17,170 nucleotides of DNA from Bacteroidales bacterium. GTDB taxonomy: Bacteria > Bacteroidota > Bacteroidia > Bacteroidales > DYOH01. Position 1 is the first letter of the stretch. The number at the start of each line of letters is the position of its first letter. Below are positions 7,249 to 14,236 of this stretch, piece after piece. The stretch lies in contig DAOVUO010000010.1 in assembly GCA_030632545.1 (NCBI GenBank), positions 1-17,170 of the forward strand. The letters run 5' to 3'. Both the position numbers and the translations under genes were made by a program. The notes beneath the pieces are model-generated. The model searched no databases. It was not told the DNA's origin and saw only the letters and a program-made list of their open reading frames with translations.

Positions 7249-8262
7249 ATGAGAAGAATTGCACTTACATCTATTTTACTATTTGTTTTTATCACCTTTA
7301 CTGACGCCCAACGATGGAAACAATATCGTTATGCTATTTTTGGAGGAGTAGGAACAGCAAATTTCATGGGAGATTTAGGTGGGGGTTCTAAAGATGCATC
7401 GCATTTTATGGGAATTAGAGATCTTGATGGAGCTTCTACACGTCCAAATTTCCATGTTGGTATGCGTTATAAATTACTGAGCATGGTAGCCGTAAAAACA
7501 CAATTTAATTATGCATTTTTAAACGGAAGTGATGAAAAAAGTGGTTCTCTTGGTCGTTTAAATAGAAATTTGGCTTTTAAAACACCAGTTTTTGAATGGT
7601 CAACCCAACTAGAGTATTTTTTTATGGAAGAAAAAGTGAGTTCTAGGTATCAGATTTCCAGTGGATTTAAAAATTTGCTAAGTGCTTATATATTTATGGG
7701 CGTTGGTGCATTTTATTTTAATCCAAAAGCACAAGGTCCAGATGGTGAGTGGTATGCATTGCAACCTTTAGGAACAGAAGGACAAGGTTGGGTTTCTGAT
7801 TATTATTCATCTTATGATAGTTCTTTAATTACTGTATCTGATCCCTATAAAAGAGTGCAAGCGATATTACCTTTAGGAATAGGAATTAAATATACTCTTA
7901 CTCGAAATTTATCTCTTGGTGCAGAATTGAGTGCTCGCTATACTTCTACAGATTATTTAGATGATGCAAGTAGTAATTATTTTAATTTTTACGAAGCAAT
8001 AGACAATAATTTAATGGAAGGAAACCCTGATGATTTTGCATTAAATGCTTATTTTGCTGATAGACACATAGCTGTAACAGACTGGACAACAATGGAGTCA
8101 GTCAATCCGGATGAAAATCCTGCGGAATGGGAAGAACATCGCTATGATTTAGGTAAGCCCTATAGAGGAAGCCCTAGTTATAATGATGCATATATGTTTT
8201 TAAATATTACACTTTATTATCGTTTAAGTTCTACAAGAGGTGGATTACCGAAATTTAAATAA
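7249..8262 (+). CDS. DUF6089-type outer-membrane beta-barrel protein
   Basis: A 337-residue exported protein with a signal peptide ending at TDAQ (about 1-21). The mature part is a small barrel: glycine- and aromatic-rich alternating strands such as YAIFGGVGTANFMGDLGG near the start, LSAYIFMGVGAFYFNPKA (about 144-161), LPLGIGIKYTLTRNLSLGAEL (about 205-225) and a closing MFLNITLYYRLS. The sequence and its place between nadK and uppS match the DUF6089 family found at this locus in many Bacteroidetes. An extended loop (about 255-310) separates the last predicted strands. The biochemical role of the family is not established; location next to bamA suggests an outer-membrane structural or assembly job. 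The 79-base upstream gap has no strong promoter box. Confidence 0.85.
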   Translation: MRRIALTSILLFVFITFTDAQRWKQYRYAIFGGVGTANFMGDLGGGSKDASHFMGIRDLDGASTRPNFHVGMRYKLLSMVAVKTQFNYAFLNGSDEKSGSLGRLNRNLAFKTPVFEWSTQLEYFFMEEKVSSRYQISSGFKNLLSAYIFMGVGAFYFNPKAQGPDGEWYALQPLGTEGQGWVSDYYSSYDSSLITVSDPYKRVQAILPLGIGIKYTLTRNLSLGAELSARYTSTDYLDDASSNYFNFYEAIDNNLMEGNPDDFALNAYFADRHIAVTDWTTMESVNPDENPAEWEEHRYDLGKPYRGSPSYNDAYMFLNITLYYRLSSTRGGLPKFK

Positions 8263-8938
8263 AATATTTTATATTTTTTTAACCATTTTACTGCCTAATA
8301 GCGTTTTTTCGCAGAAAAGTACAGATATTGGAACCTTTTCTGGTGCTCTTTTTTTTGTTGGCGAAACAAGTAATCAGATTTTAAATGTAAAACCTAATGT
8401 GCTTTATGGCATATTTTATCGTTATAATAAGACTGAATATTTGGCAGTTAATACATCAATAGCAGTAGCTAAAATTAGTGGAAGTGATATACTCTCTACA
8501 GATGGTGCACAATTACAACGAAATTATTCTTTTGAACATTTAATAACAGATTTTAACGTCACATTTCAGTTTAATTTTTCGTCTTATTATCCAAAGGCTA
8601 GCGAAATTCGTATAGTTCCGTTTATTGGTACAGGTTTTGGATTTGTATTGGCCTCTAATTTGGGTGTTTTTCCAGTGCAACCCAAAATACCTTTTGCAAC
8701 AGGAATAAAATGGAATTTAAATAAAAAAATTAACTTTGCGCTCGAATTAAATTATAATTATACCTTTACCGACCATCTTGATAAGCTATATGTTTATGAT
8801 AATAGTGCGGTGGAGACTAGGCAAGCACTTAAACAAAGCGCTCAAAATTATAATACCGATGGGTATTTTAGTTTGCAAGTGAATTTAGCTTTTGTTTTAG
8901 CAAGTCAGTCAAAATATGATTGTAATTCATATCATTAG
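8240..8938 (+). CDS. Small outer-membrane beta-barrel protein, likely paralogue of the upstream barrel
   Basis: A 232-residue exported protein whose signal peptide runs to VFSQ (about 1-25). The mature sequence shows alternating barrel strands (VPFIGTGFGFVLASNLG, FATGIKWNLNKKINFALELNY, YFSLQVNLAFVLA). The shared order of a GxG-type strand, a K-W/Y-x-L strand with N-x-x-x-ALEL/GAEL, and a TDYLD/TDHLD turn suggests a diverged copy of the preceding DUF6089-type gene. The start is GTG at 8240: an in-frame stop at 8225-8227 and the lack of any other standard start before the signal peptide force this choice. It overlaps the upstream gene by 23 bases, so translation is probably coupled. Function is unknown. 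Confidence 0.75.
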   Translation: MDYRNLNKIFYIFLTILLPNSVFSQKSTDIGTFSGALFFVGETSNQILNVKPNVLYGIFYRYNKTEYLAVNTSIAVAKISGSDILSTDGAQLQRNYSFEHLITDFNVTFQFNFSSYYPKASEIRIVPFIGTGFGFVLASNLGVFPVQPKIPFATGIKWNLNKKINFALELNYNYTFTDHLDKLYVYDNSAVETRQALKQSAQNYNTDGYFSLQVNLAFVLASQSKYDCNSYH

Positions 8939-8954
8939 TGGAAAAAGGAAAGAA

Positions 8955-9695
8955 ATGTCGTTATTAGAGAAGATTCAGAAAGACCGTTTGCCCAAACACG
9001 TTGCAATTATAATGGACGGAAATGGAAGATGGGCTAAGCAAAAAGGAAACAGCAGAGTTTATGGTCATAAGAATGGAGTAAGAGCCGTTAGAGAAGCCGT
9101 TGAAGCAGCTGGAAGTGCTGGCGTTGAATTTCTTACGCTATATGCTTTTTCTACCGAAAATTGGAATCGACCTAAGAAGGAAATCGAAGCTTTAATGCTT
9201 TTACTTGTTAATTCAATACATAAAGAAATAAATGAATTGCACAATAAGGGAGTACGCCTAAAAATGATTGGAAATACAGCTCAATTACCAGAAAAAGTAT
9301 GTGAAGAGCTAATGTCTGCAATTGAGTTTACTGCTAATAATAAAGGGCTTACACTCACTCTTGCCTTAAGCTACAGCGGAAGGTGGGATTTAAAAAATGC
9401 TGCTATTAAAATGGCACGAGATATTAATTCTGGTGTCTTATTAGAAGAAAATATTCAAGAAAGCACTTTTTCTAAATATTTAAGTACAGCTTATATGCCC
9501 GATCCTGAATTAATGATTCGTACCAGTGGTGAGTTTAGGATTAGCAATTTTCTATTATACGAATTAGCATATTCCGAACTTTATTTTCTTGATAAATTCT
9601 GGCCTGACTTTAGAAATCAGGATTTTTATCAGGCAATTATTGATTATCAGCAGCGAGAAAGAAGGTTTGGAAAAATCAGCGAACAAATTCAGTGA
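8955..9695 (+). CDS. uppS: Isoprenyl transferase (undecaprenyl diphosphate synthase)
   Basis: UppS condenses isopentenyl diphosphate onto farnesyl diphosphate with cis geometry to make undecaprenyl diphosphate, the precursor of the lipid carrier for peptidoglycan and surface glycans. From ATG 8955 the protein has 246 residues, the usual size. Signatures are HVAIIMDGNGRWAKQKG with the catalytic Asp21, FSTENW (65-70), SYSGRWD (139-145), and the diphosphate-binding RTSGEFRISNF (189-199) followed by AYSELYF with Glu208. A longer reading from ATG 8916 would overlap the previous gene and add a 13-residue extension unlike the family; 8955 is preceded by the purine-rich AAAAAGGAAAGAA, a rare good Shine-Dalgarno-like site here, so I prefer it. 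The gap to the upstream gene is 16 bases, consistent with one operon. Confidence 0.96.
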   Translation: MSLLEKIQKDRLPKHVAIIMDGNGRWAKQKGNSRVYGHKNGVRAVREAVEAAGSAGVEFLTLYAFSTENWNRPKKEIEALMLLLVNSIHKEINELHNKGVRLKMIGNTAQLPEKVCEELMSAIEFTANNKGLTLTLALSYSGRWDLKNAAIKMARDINSGVLLEENIQESTFSKYLSTAYMPDPELMIRTSGEFRISNFLLYELAYSELYFLDKFWPDFRNQDFYQAIIDYQQRERRFGKISEQIQ

Positions 9696-9712
9696 TAATA
9701 CAAATTATCTAT

Positions 9713-9720
9713 TAATTTTG
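9713..9720 (+). promoter_or_regulatory. Candidate -7 box upstream of bamA
   Basis: TAATTTTG followed by CCC matches the Bacteroidetes -7 consensus TAnnTTTG exactly, 50 bases before the bamA start. No TTTG-like -33 element is present at 19-20 bases upstream, so it may be a weak or activated internal promoter, or a chance match. Confidence 0.33.
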
Positions 9721-9770
9721 CCCATCGAAAAATAATACCAAAAAGTATAAAGTTTGAAAAATAACAATTC

Positions 9771-12248
9771 ATGAAAAATAAAATTATCTTTTTTTTAATA
9801 TTAAATTTATTTATTACAAATATTTTTGCTCAGCTAGAGTTCGATTATGCTAATCCACAGGAATATGAAATTGGTGATATTAGTATATCGGGAATTAAAT
9901 TTTTGAATGCAAATACACTTCGTCAAATATCTGGATTGACAGTAGGAGAAAAAATTTATATCCCTGGTGATGAGATTCGAGGAGTAATTCAAAAGTTTTG
10001 GAAACAAGGATTATTCTCAGATGTTCAGGTGTTTGCAGATAGTATAGTGGATGGAAAAGTGTATCTGAATATATATTTACTCGAAAGACCAAGACTTTCA
10101 CGATACGAATTTGTTGGTGTTAAAAGTATGGAGAGTAAAGATTTAGATGATAAAGTAAACCTCGTTAGAGGAAACCAAATTACTGATAATATAATTAATA
10201 ACGCAAAGATTGTAGTAAAAAACTATTATATTGATAAAGGTTTTTATAAATCTAAAGTTAATGTAAGTCAAAAGGAAGATACCAGTTTATTAAATACAGT
10301 TATTCTGATATTTGATATAGAAAAAGGTGAAAAAATTAAAATTAATGATATTACGGTTGAGGGAAATAGCATTTTTCCTGACAAAAAAGTCCATCGTTTG
10401 TTAAAAGAAACTAAGAAAAAACGCTGGTATGGTTTTTTAAAGCCATCTAAATATATACCAGTTAATTATACTGATGATTTAAAAGCTTTAGTTGCTAAAT
10501 ATAATAAGGAAGGTTATCGTGATGCCGAAATTGTGAGTGATACAATTTATGATTTTGATGAAAATACTTTAAATATTCACTTGGCAATTAAAGAGGGAAA
10601 TCAATATTATTTCAGAAATATTATTTGGGTTGGAAATACAAAATATCAATCTGATGCTCTGAGCCAAATTCTTGGGATAAAGAGCGGTGATGTTTTTAAT
10701 CAGGAGCTCCTAGATATGCGCTTGACTTATGATGAAGATGCAGTTGGTAACATTTATATGAATGATGGTTATTTGTTTTATCATTCTATACCAACAGAAG
10801 TTTTAATTGTAAATGATTCTATTGATTTGGAAATTAGAATTTTTGAAGGTAAACAAGCAACAATTAATAAAGTAACAGTTACGGGAAATACAAAAACAAA
10901 CGATCAGGTTATATACAGAGAAATACGTTCAATGCCTGGAATGTTGTTTAGTAAAAGTGATATTACTAGAACTATCAGAGAATTAGCTCAGCTTGGGCAT
11001 TTTGATCCTGAGAAATTGAATATTAATCCAATTCCGAACCAAGCAACTGGAACTGTTGATTTAGAGTATACTGTTGAAGAAAAACCAAATGACCAGGTTG
11101 AACTTTCTGGTGGTTTTGGTGCTAATATGATTGTTGGACGTTTAGGGCTTAGTTTCAATAATTTTAGTTTGCAAAATGCATTTAATAAATCTGGATGGGA
11201 TCCTCTTCCAACTGGAGATGGACAGCGTTTAAGTATAAGTGCTCAGTCAAACGGGCAGTATTATCAAACTTATAGTATCTCATTTACAGAACCTTATTTA
11301 GGTGGTAAAAAACCAAATTCTTTAACATCTTCAATTTATTATTCTCGATATACTAATTACGATTCACCCTCTTATGATTATTATGGTTCTTATGATTATA
11401 CTAATGTGGAGATAACAGGTAAAATGGATGTAATTGGGGCATCAGTTGGACTAGGTAGACGACTTAAAGTGCCTGATGATTATTTTACAATGTACAACGA
11501 AATTTCGTATCAGCATTATTTATTAGATAATTACACTTATTTTTTAATTCAAAATGGCGATTTACATAATTTAAGTTTTACCAATGTTTTTGGTCGTAAT
11601 TCGGTTGATAATCCGATATATGCACGCTCTGGTGGGAATATTTCGCTTAGTTTGCAATTAACACCGCCTTATTCTATGTTTTATAAGAATACTGAGACAA
11701 TGGAAGACGAGGAAAAATATAATTGGATAGAATATCACAAATGGAAATTTAATGCCGAATGGTATGCGCGTATAGTTGAGAATTTTGTTATGCATTTTAG
11801 AGCACAATTTGGATTTTTAGGCTATTATGATAAAGATTTTCGTTCGCCTATTCAACGTTTTAGTTTAGGTGGAGACGGATTTAGTGGATTTAGTTTTTAT
11901 GGAAAAGAGAATATTGCACTAAAAGGCTATTCTAATGATATTTTATCCCCTACTGAAGGTTCAAATATTTATCAGCGGATGACTTTTGATCTTCGCTATC
12001 CAATTTCATTAAATCCACAAGCAACTGTTTATGCAAAAGCTTTCTTTGAAGCTGGAAATGCATGGATGGATTTTAATGAATTTAGTCCGTTTAATTTATA
12101 TCGATCGGCTGGAGTTGGTGTGCGCTTTTTCTTGCCAATGGTTGGTTTAATTGGTGTAGATTGGGGCTATGGATTTGACGAAGTACCTGGTATGGGACAA
12201 GATGCTTATGGCTCACACTGGCATTTTGTTTTAGGACAAGAATTTTAA
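9771..12248 (+). CDS. bamA: Outer-membrane protein assembly factor BamA
   Basis: BamA is the core of the machine that folds and inserts beta-barrel proteins into the outer membrane. The 825-residue protein has a signal peptide ending NIFAQ (1-21), five POTRA domains (about 33-106, 109-187, 188-281, 282-361 and 363-438; later ones open with INDITVEGNSIF, FRNIIWVGNT and INKVTVTGNT), then a 16-stranded barrel from about 442 to the C-terminal Phe825. Terminal aromatic residues are typical for Bam substrates. The barrel carries the expected FSLGGDGFSGF region. The loop-6 motif, normally (V/I)RG(F/Y), reads LKGYS with Lys718 (codon 11922-11924) in place of Arg. It follows uppS after 75 bases and is followed after 16 bases by two Skp-type chaperone genes, the classical functional grouping. 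Confidence 0.95.
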   Translation: MKNKIIFFLILNLFITNIFAQLEFDYANPQEYEIGDISISGIKFLNANTLRQISGLTVGEKIYIPGDEIRGVIQKFWKQGLFSDVQVFADSIVDGKVYLNIYLLERPRLSRYEFVGVKSMESKDLDDKVNLVRGNQITDNIINNAKIVVKNYYIDKGFYKSKVNVSQKEDTSLLNTVILIFDIEKGEKIKINDITVEGNSIFPDKKVHRLLKETKKKRWYGFLKPSKYIPVNYTDDLKALVAKYNKEGYRDAEIVSDTIYDFDENTLNIHLAIKEGNQYYFRNIIWVGNTKYQSDALSQILGIKSGDVFNQELLDMRLTYDEDAVGNIYMNDGYLFYHSIPTEVLIVNDSIDLEIRIFEGKQATINKVTVTGNTKTNDQVIYREIRSMPGMLFSKSDITRTIRELAQLGHFDPEKLNINPIPNQATGTVDLEYTVEEKPNDQVELSGGFGANMIVGRLGLSFNNFSLQNAFNKSGWDPLPTGDGQRLSISAQSNGQYYQTYSISFTEPYLGGKKPNSLTSSIYYSRYTNYDSPSYDYYGSYDYTNVEITGKMDVIGASVGLGRRLKVPDDYFTMYNEISYQHYLLDNYTYFLIQNGDLHNLSFTNVFGRNSVDNPIYARSGGNISLSLQLTPPYSMFYKNTETMEDEEKYNWIEYHKWKFNAEWYARIVENFVMHFRAQFGFLGYYDKDFRSPIQRFSLGGDGFSGFSFYGKENIALKGYSNDILSPTEGSNIYQRMTFDLRYPISLNPQATVYAKAFFEAGNAWMDFNEFSPFNLYRSAGVGVRFFLPMVGLIGVDWGYGFDEVPGMGQDAYGSHWHFVLGQEF

Positions 12249-12264
12249 CTTAATCCTTATATTT

Positions 12265-12792
12265 ATGAAAAAAGCTCATTTATTTAACATTTTAGTAGGA
12301 GTGGCAATTTTATTTATGGCTGCTACAAGTTATTCTGGCGAAAAATTTGGTTATGTTGATATGGAATACGTATTAAAGAATATTCCAGCGTATGAAACTG
12401 CTCAAAACCAAATTGAAGAATCGGAAAAATTATGGACTTCTGAAATAAAAGACGCTAGAGCTCAAATTGAAAGCTTGTATAAAAAATACGAAAACGAAAG
12501 TGCAATGCTTTCGGAGGATATGAGACGTAAACGTGAAGATGAAATTATTAGTAGAGAAAAAGAAGTTCGTGATTTAAGTAAAAAGTTTTTTGGCGATGAA
12601 GGCGAGCTTTATAATAAAAGAAAAGAACTTATTGAACCTATTCTGGATAATGTAAGGAATGCTATTCAAGAATTAGGTAAGGAAGGCAATTATCAAGAAA
12701 TTAAAGAAATAGCATCGTCTGGCATGTTGTATTATCGTTCTGATGATGATGTTAGTGATGAAGTATTAAATAAATTAGGTTACGGAAATTAA
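12265..12792 (+). CDS. OmpH/Skp family periplasmic chaperone, first copy
   Basis: Skp-like proteins are trimeric periplasmic holdases that keep unfolded barrel proteins soluble on their way to BamA. The 175-residue protein has a signal peptide (about 1-24, ending near TSYSG), the family opening KFGYVDMEYVLKNIPAYETA (about 27-46), a long charged coiled coil (about 45-125) forming the tentacles, and the C-terminal body strand. The tail MLYYRSDDDVSDEVLNKLGY is typical of the first OmpH copy in Bacteroidetes. It lies 16 bases after bamA and 11 bases before a second copy, so all three are almost certainly one transcript. Confidence 0.93.
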   Translation: MKKAHLFNILVGVAILFMAATSYSGEKFGYVDMEYVLKNIPAYETAQNQIEESEKLWTSEIKDARAQIESLYKKYENESAMLSEDMRRKREDEIISREKEVRDLSKKFFGDEGELYNKRKELIEPILDNVRNAIQELGKEGNYQEIKEIASSGMLYYRSDDDVSDEVLNKLGYGN

Positions 12793-12803
12793 AGAGTAAG
12801 AAA

Positions 12804-13313
12804 ATGAGAAGAATAACAACGATTTTAATTGTATTTGTTGCCCTTGCAAGTATAGCATTTATGGCACCTACAAAATTTGGACATATTAATTCTAATGAGT
12901 TAATTAGTCTTATGCCTGGAACTAAAACTGCTCAGGAGAGTTTAGATACATTTATGGAAGAAGTTAGAAATCAGCTTGATGAAATGCAAGTTGAATATAA
13001 TGTAAAACTTCAGGAGTATCAAGATAATATGGAAACTTGGACGGCATTAACAAAAGAAAATAAAGAAAAAGAATTAGCTGATTTACAGCAACGTGCTTAT
13101 GAATTTCAGAATTCTGTTAATCAAAGAGTACAGCAGGAACAAACTAAATTATTTGAACCTGTAAGTAAAAAAGCTAAAGATGCAATTGCTAAAGTTGGTG
13201 AAGCAAATGGTTTCCTTTATATTTTTGATGTTAGCGGTGGTGCAATTATTTATTTTTCAAAGGAAAGTCAAGATATTTTAGCTTTAGTTAAAAAAGAGCT
13301 TGCTATTCAATAA
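12804..13313 (+). CDS. OmpH/Skp family periplasmic chaperone, second copy
   Basis: A 169-residue paralogue of the preceding gene with the same architecture: signal peptide (about 1-20), opening strand KFGHINSNELISLMPGTKTA (about 24-43), a glutamine- and glutamate-rich coiled coil (about 45-125) and a C-terminal body segment GFLYIFDVSGGAIIYFS (about 138-154). The two copies are diverged well beyond a recent duplication, and the C-terminal tail seen in the first is replaced by a short helix (LALVKKELAIQ). Tandem OmpH genes after bamA are usual in this phylum and may have different client ranges. It is the last gene of the cluster; the terminator at 13341-13380 follows after 27 bases. Confidence 0.93.
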   Translation: MRRITTILIVFVALASIAFMAPTKFGHINSNELISLMPGTKTAQESLDTFMEEVRNQLDEMQVEYNVKLQEYQDNMETWTALTKENKEKELADLQQRAYEFQNSVNQRVQQEQTKLFEPVSKKAKDAIAKVGEANGFLYIFDVSGGAIIYFSKESQDILALVKKELAIQ

Positions 13314-13340
13314 ACAAGAAAAAAATTATATTGTAAAGAA

Positions 13341-13380
13341 AAAAAACCTGATGAAACAAATCGTTTCATCAGGTTTTTTT
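13341..13380 (+). terminator. Intrinsic terminator of the uppS-bamA-ompH cluster
   Basis: A perfect 11-base stem, CCTGATGAAAC (13347-13357) and GTTTCATCAGG (13363-13373), encloses the 5-base loop AAATC. It is preceded by a run of A and followed by seven T (13374-13380), which also extend the stem. This is a textbook rho-independent terminator for the plus strand; the A-run on the other side would make it work in reverse as well. Confidence 0.93.
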
Positions 13381-13600
13381 ATTTGCACTAGACCGTGTGT
13401 ATGTTTGTTTTAAAAAAAATCCCTTAGTAGCAAGATAAAATTCTTTACTATTGAACCTTATTATAGGACTCTTTCATATTTTTCAATATCCTTGTTTTTA
13501 AGCTTTGATTTTCAAACTCTTTCTATTATACCCAAGTGCTATGAAATTTTGTAATTAAAAAAATAATCAATAAATTGTAGAAACATTTAAGTTTTAGAAA

Positions 13601-14224
13601 GTGAAATATTCCAGTTCCGAATTTAACGAAAAACTTATTCAAACAGTTGAGGAAATTGAACAAAATTCCAATATTGAATTAGTTGTTATTGTGAAAACTC
13701 GCTCAGATAATTATTTTGGTGCCACATTGCTTGGTGGAAGTATACTGATGTTGCTTGTTTTTTCATTTTTTATCTTTTCGCCACTAATGTTTGGCGATTA
13801 TTTGATATTTACAGGCACAATACTTGCTTTTTTTGTGGGAAGTTTTATAAGCATTGCTATAAATCCTATTCATGCTTTGTTGATTAGGAAAAATGAGAAA
13901 AAGCGCCAAGTTCAAATAATGGCGCATGCAATTTTTTCTAAATCAAAAATTTATGAAACAAAAAAAAGGACAGGCTTATTAATTTTTGTTTCATTATTGG
14001 AGAAACAACTTATTGTAAAAGCCGACAAAAAGCTGTACGAGGCGATTCCGCAAGAGGAATGGGATATTATGCAGAAGGAGATGGAAAGTTCTATTACTTT
14101 TGGGAATTTACAAGCAGATTTTTTGGATAATCTGAAAAAAACTGGGGCAATTTTTAGTAAATATATTCCAGTAGAAGAGCCTAATATTAATGAACTTCCA
14201 GATTATATTGAATTAGATTTTTAA
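13601..14224 (+). CDS. TPM-domain membrane protein (COG3762 type)
   Basis: A 207-residue protein in which a TPM domain is split by two membrane segments. N-terminal helix and strand FNEKLIQTVEEIEQ / IELVVIVKTRSDNY (8-38) come first, then two hydrophobic helices (about 41-62 and 66-88). The second half of the domain follows: RQVQIMAHAIFSKSKI (102-117), KKRTGLLIFVSLLEKQ (121-136), VKADKKLYEAIPQEEW (139-154), ending ELPDYIEL (198-205). This pattern matches the COG3762 group of uncharacterised membrane TPM proteins. TPM domains in other contexts are linked to photosystem II repair and acid-phosphatase activity; no function is known here. The start is GTG: an in-frame TAG at 13595-13597 lies one codon upstream and the next in-frame ATG (13739) would remove the first half of the domain. 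The gap to the next gene is 12 bases, implying a two-gene operon. Confidence 0.82.
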   Translation: MKYSSSEFNEKLIQTVEEIEQNSNIELVVIVKTRSDNYFGATLLGGSILMLLVFSFFIFSPLMFGDYLIFTGTILAFFVGSFISIAINPIHALLIRKNEKKRQVQIMAHAIFSKSKIYETKKRTGLLIFVSLLEKQLIVKADKKLYEAIPQEEWDIMQKEMESSITFGNLQADFLDNLKKTGAIFSKYIPVEEPNINELPDYIELDF

Positions 14225-14236
14225 AAGTACCAGATT

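Noticed and set aside
8916..8954. Earlier ATG for uppS giving a 13-residue extension
   Set aside because: It overlaps the preceding gene, is unlike the family N-terminus, and the ATG at 8955 has a purine-rich ribosome-binding site.
13381..13600. Small RNA or short gene between the ompH terminator and the TPM gene
   Set aside because: The stretch is AT-rich without a sustained frame, exact -7 box or stable hairpin; nothing can be supported.
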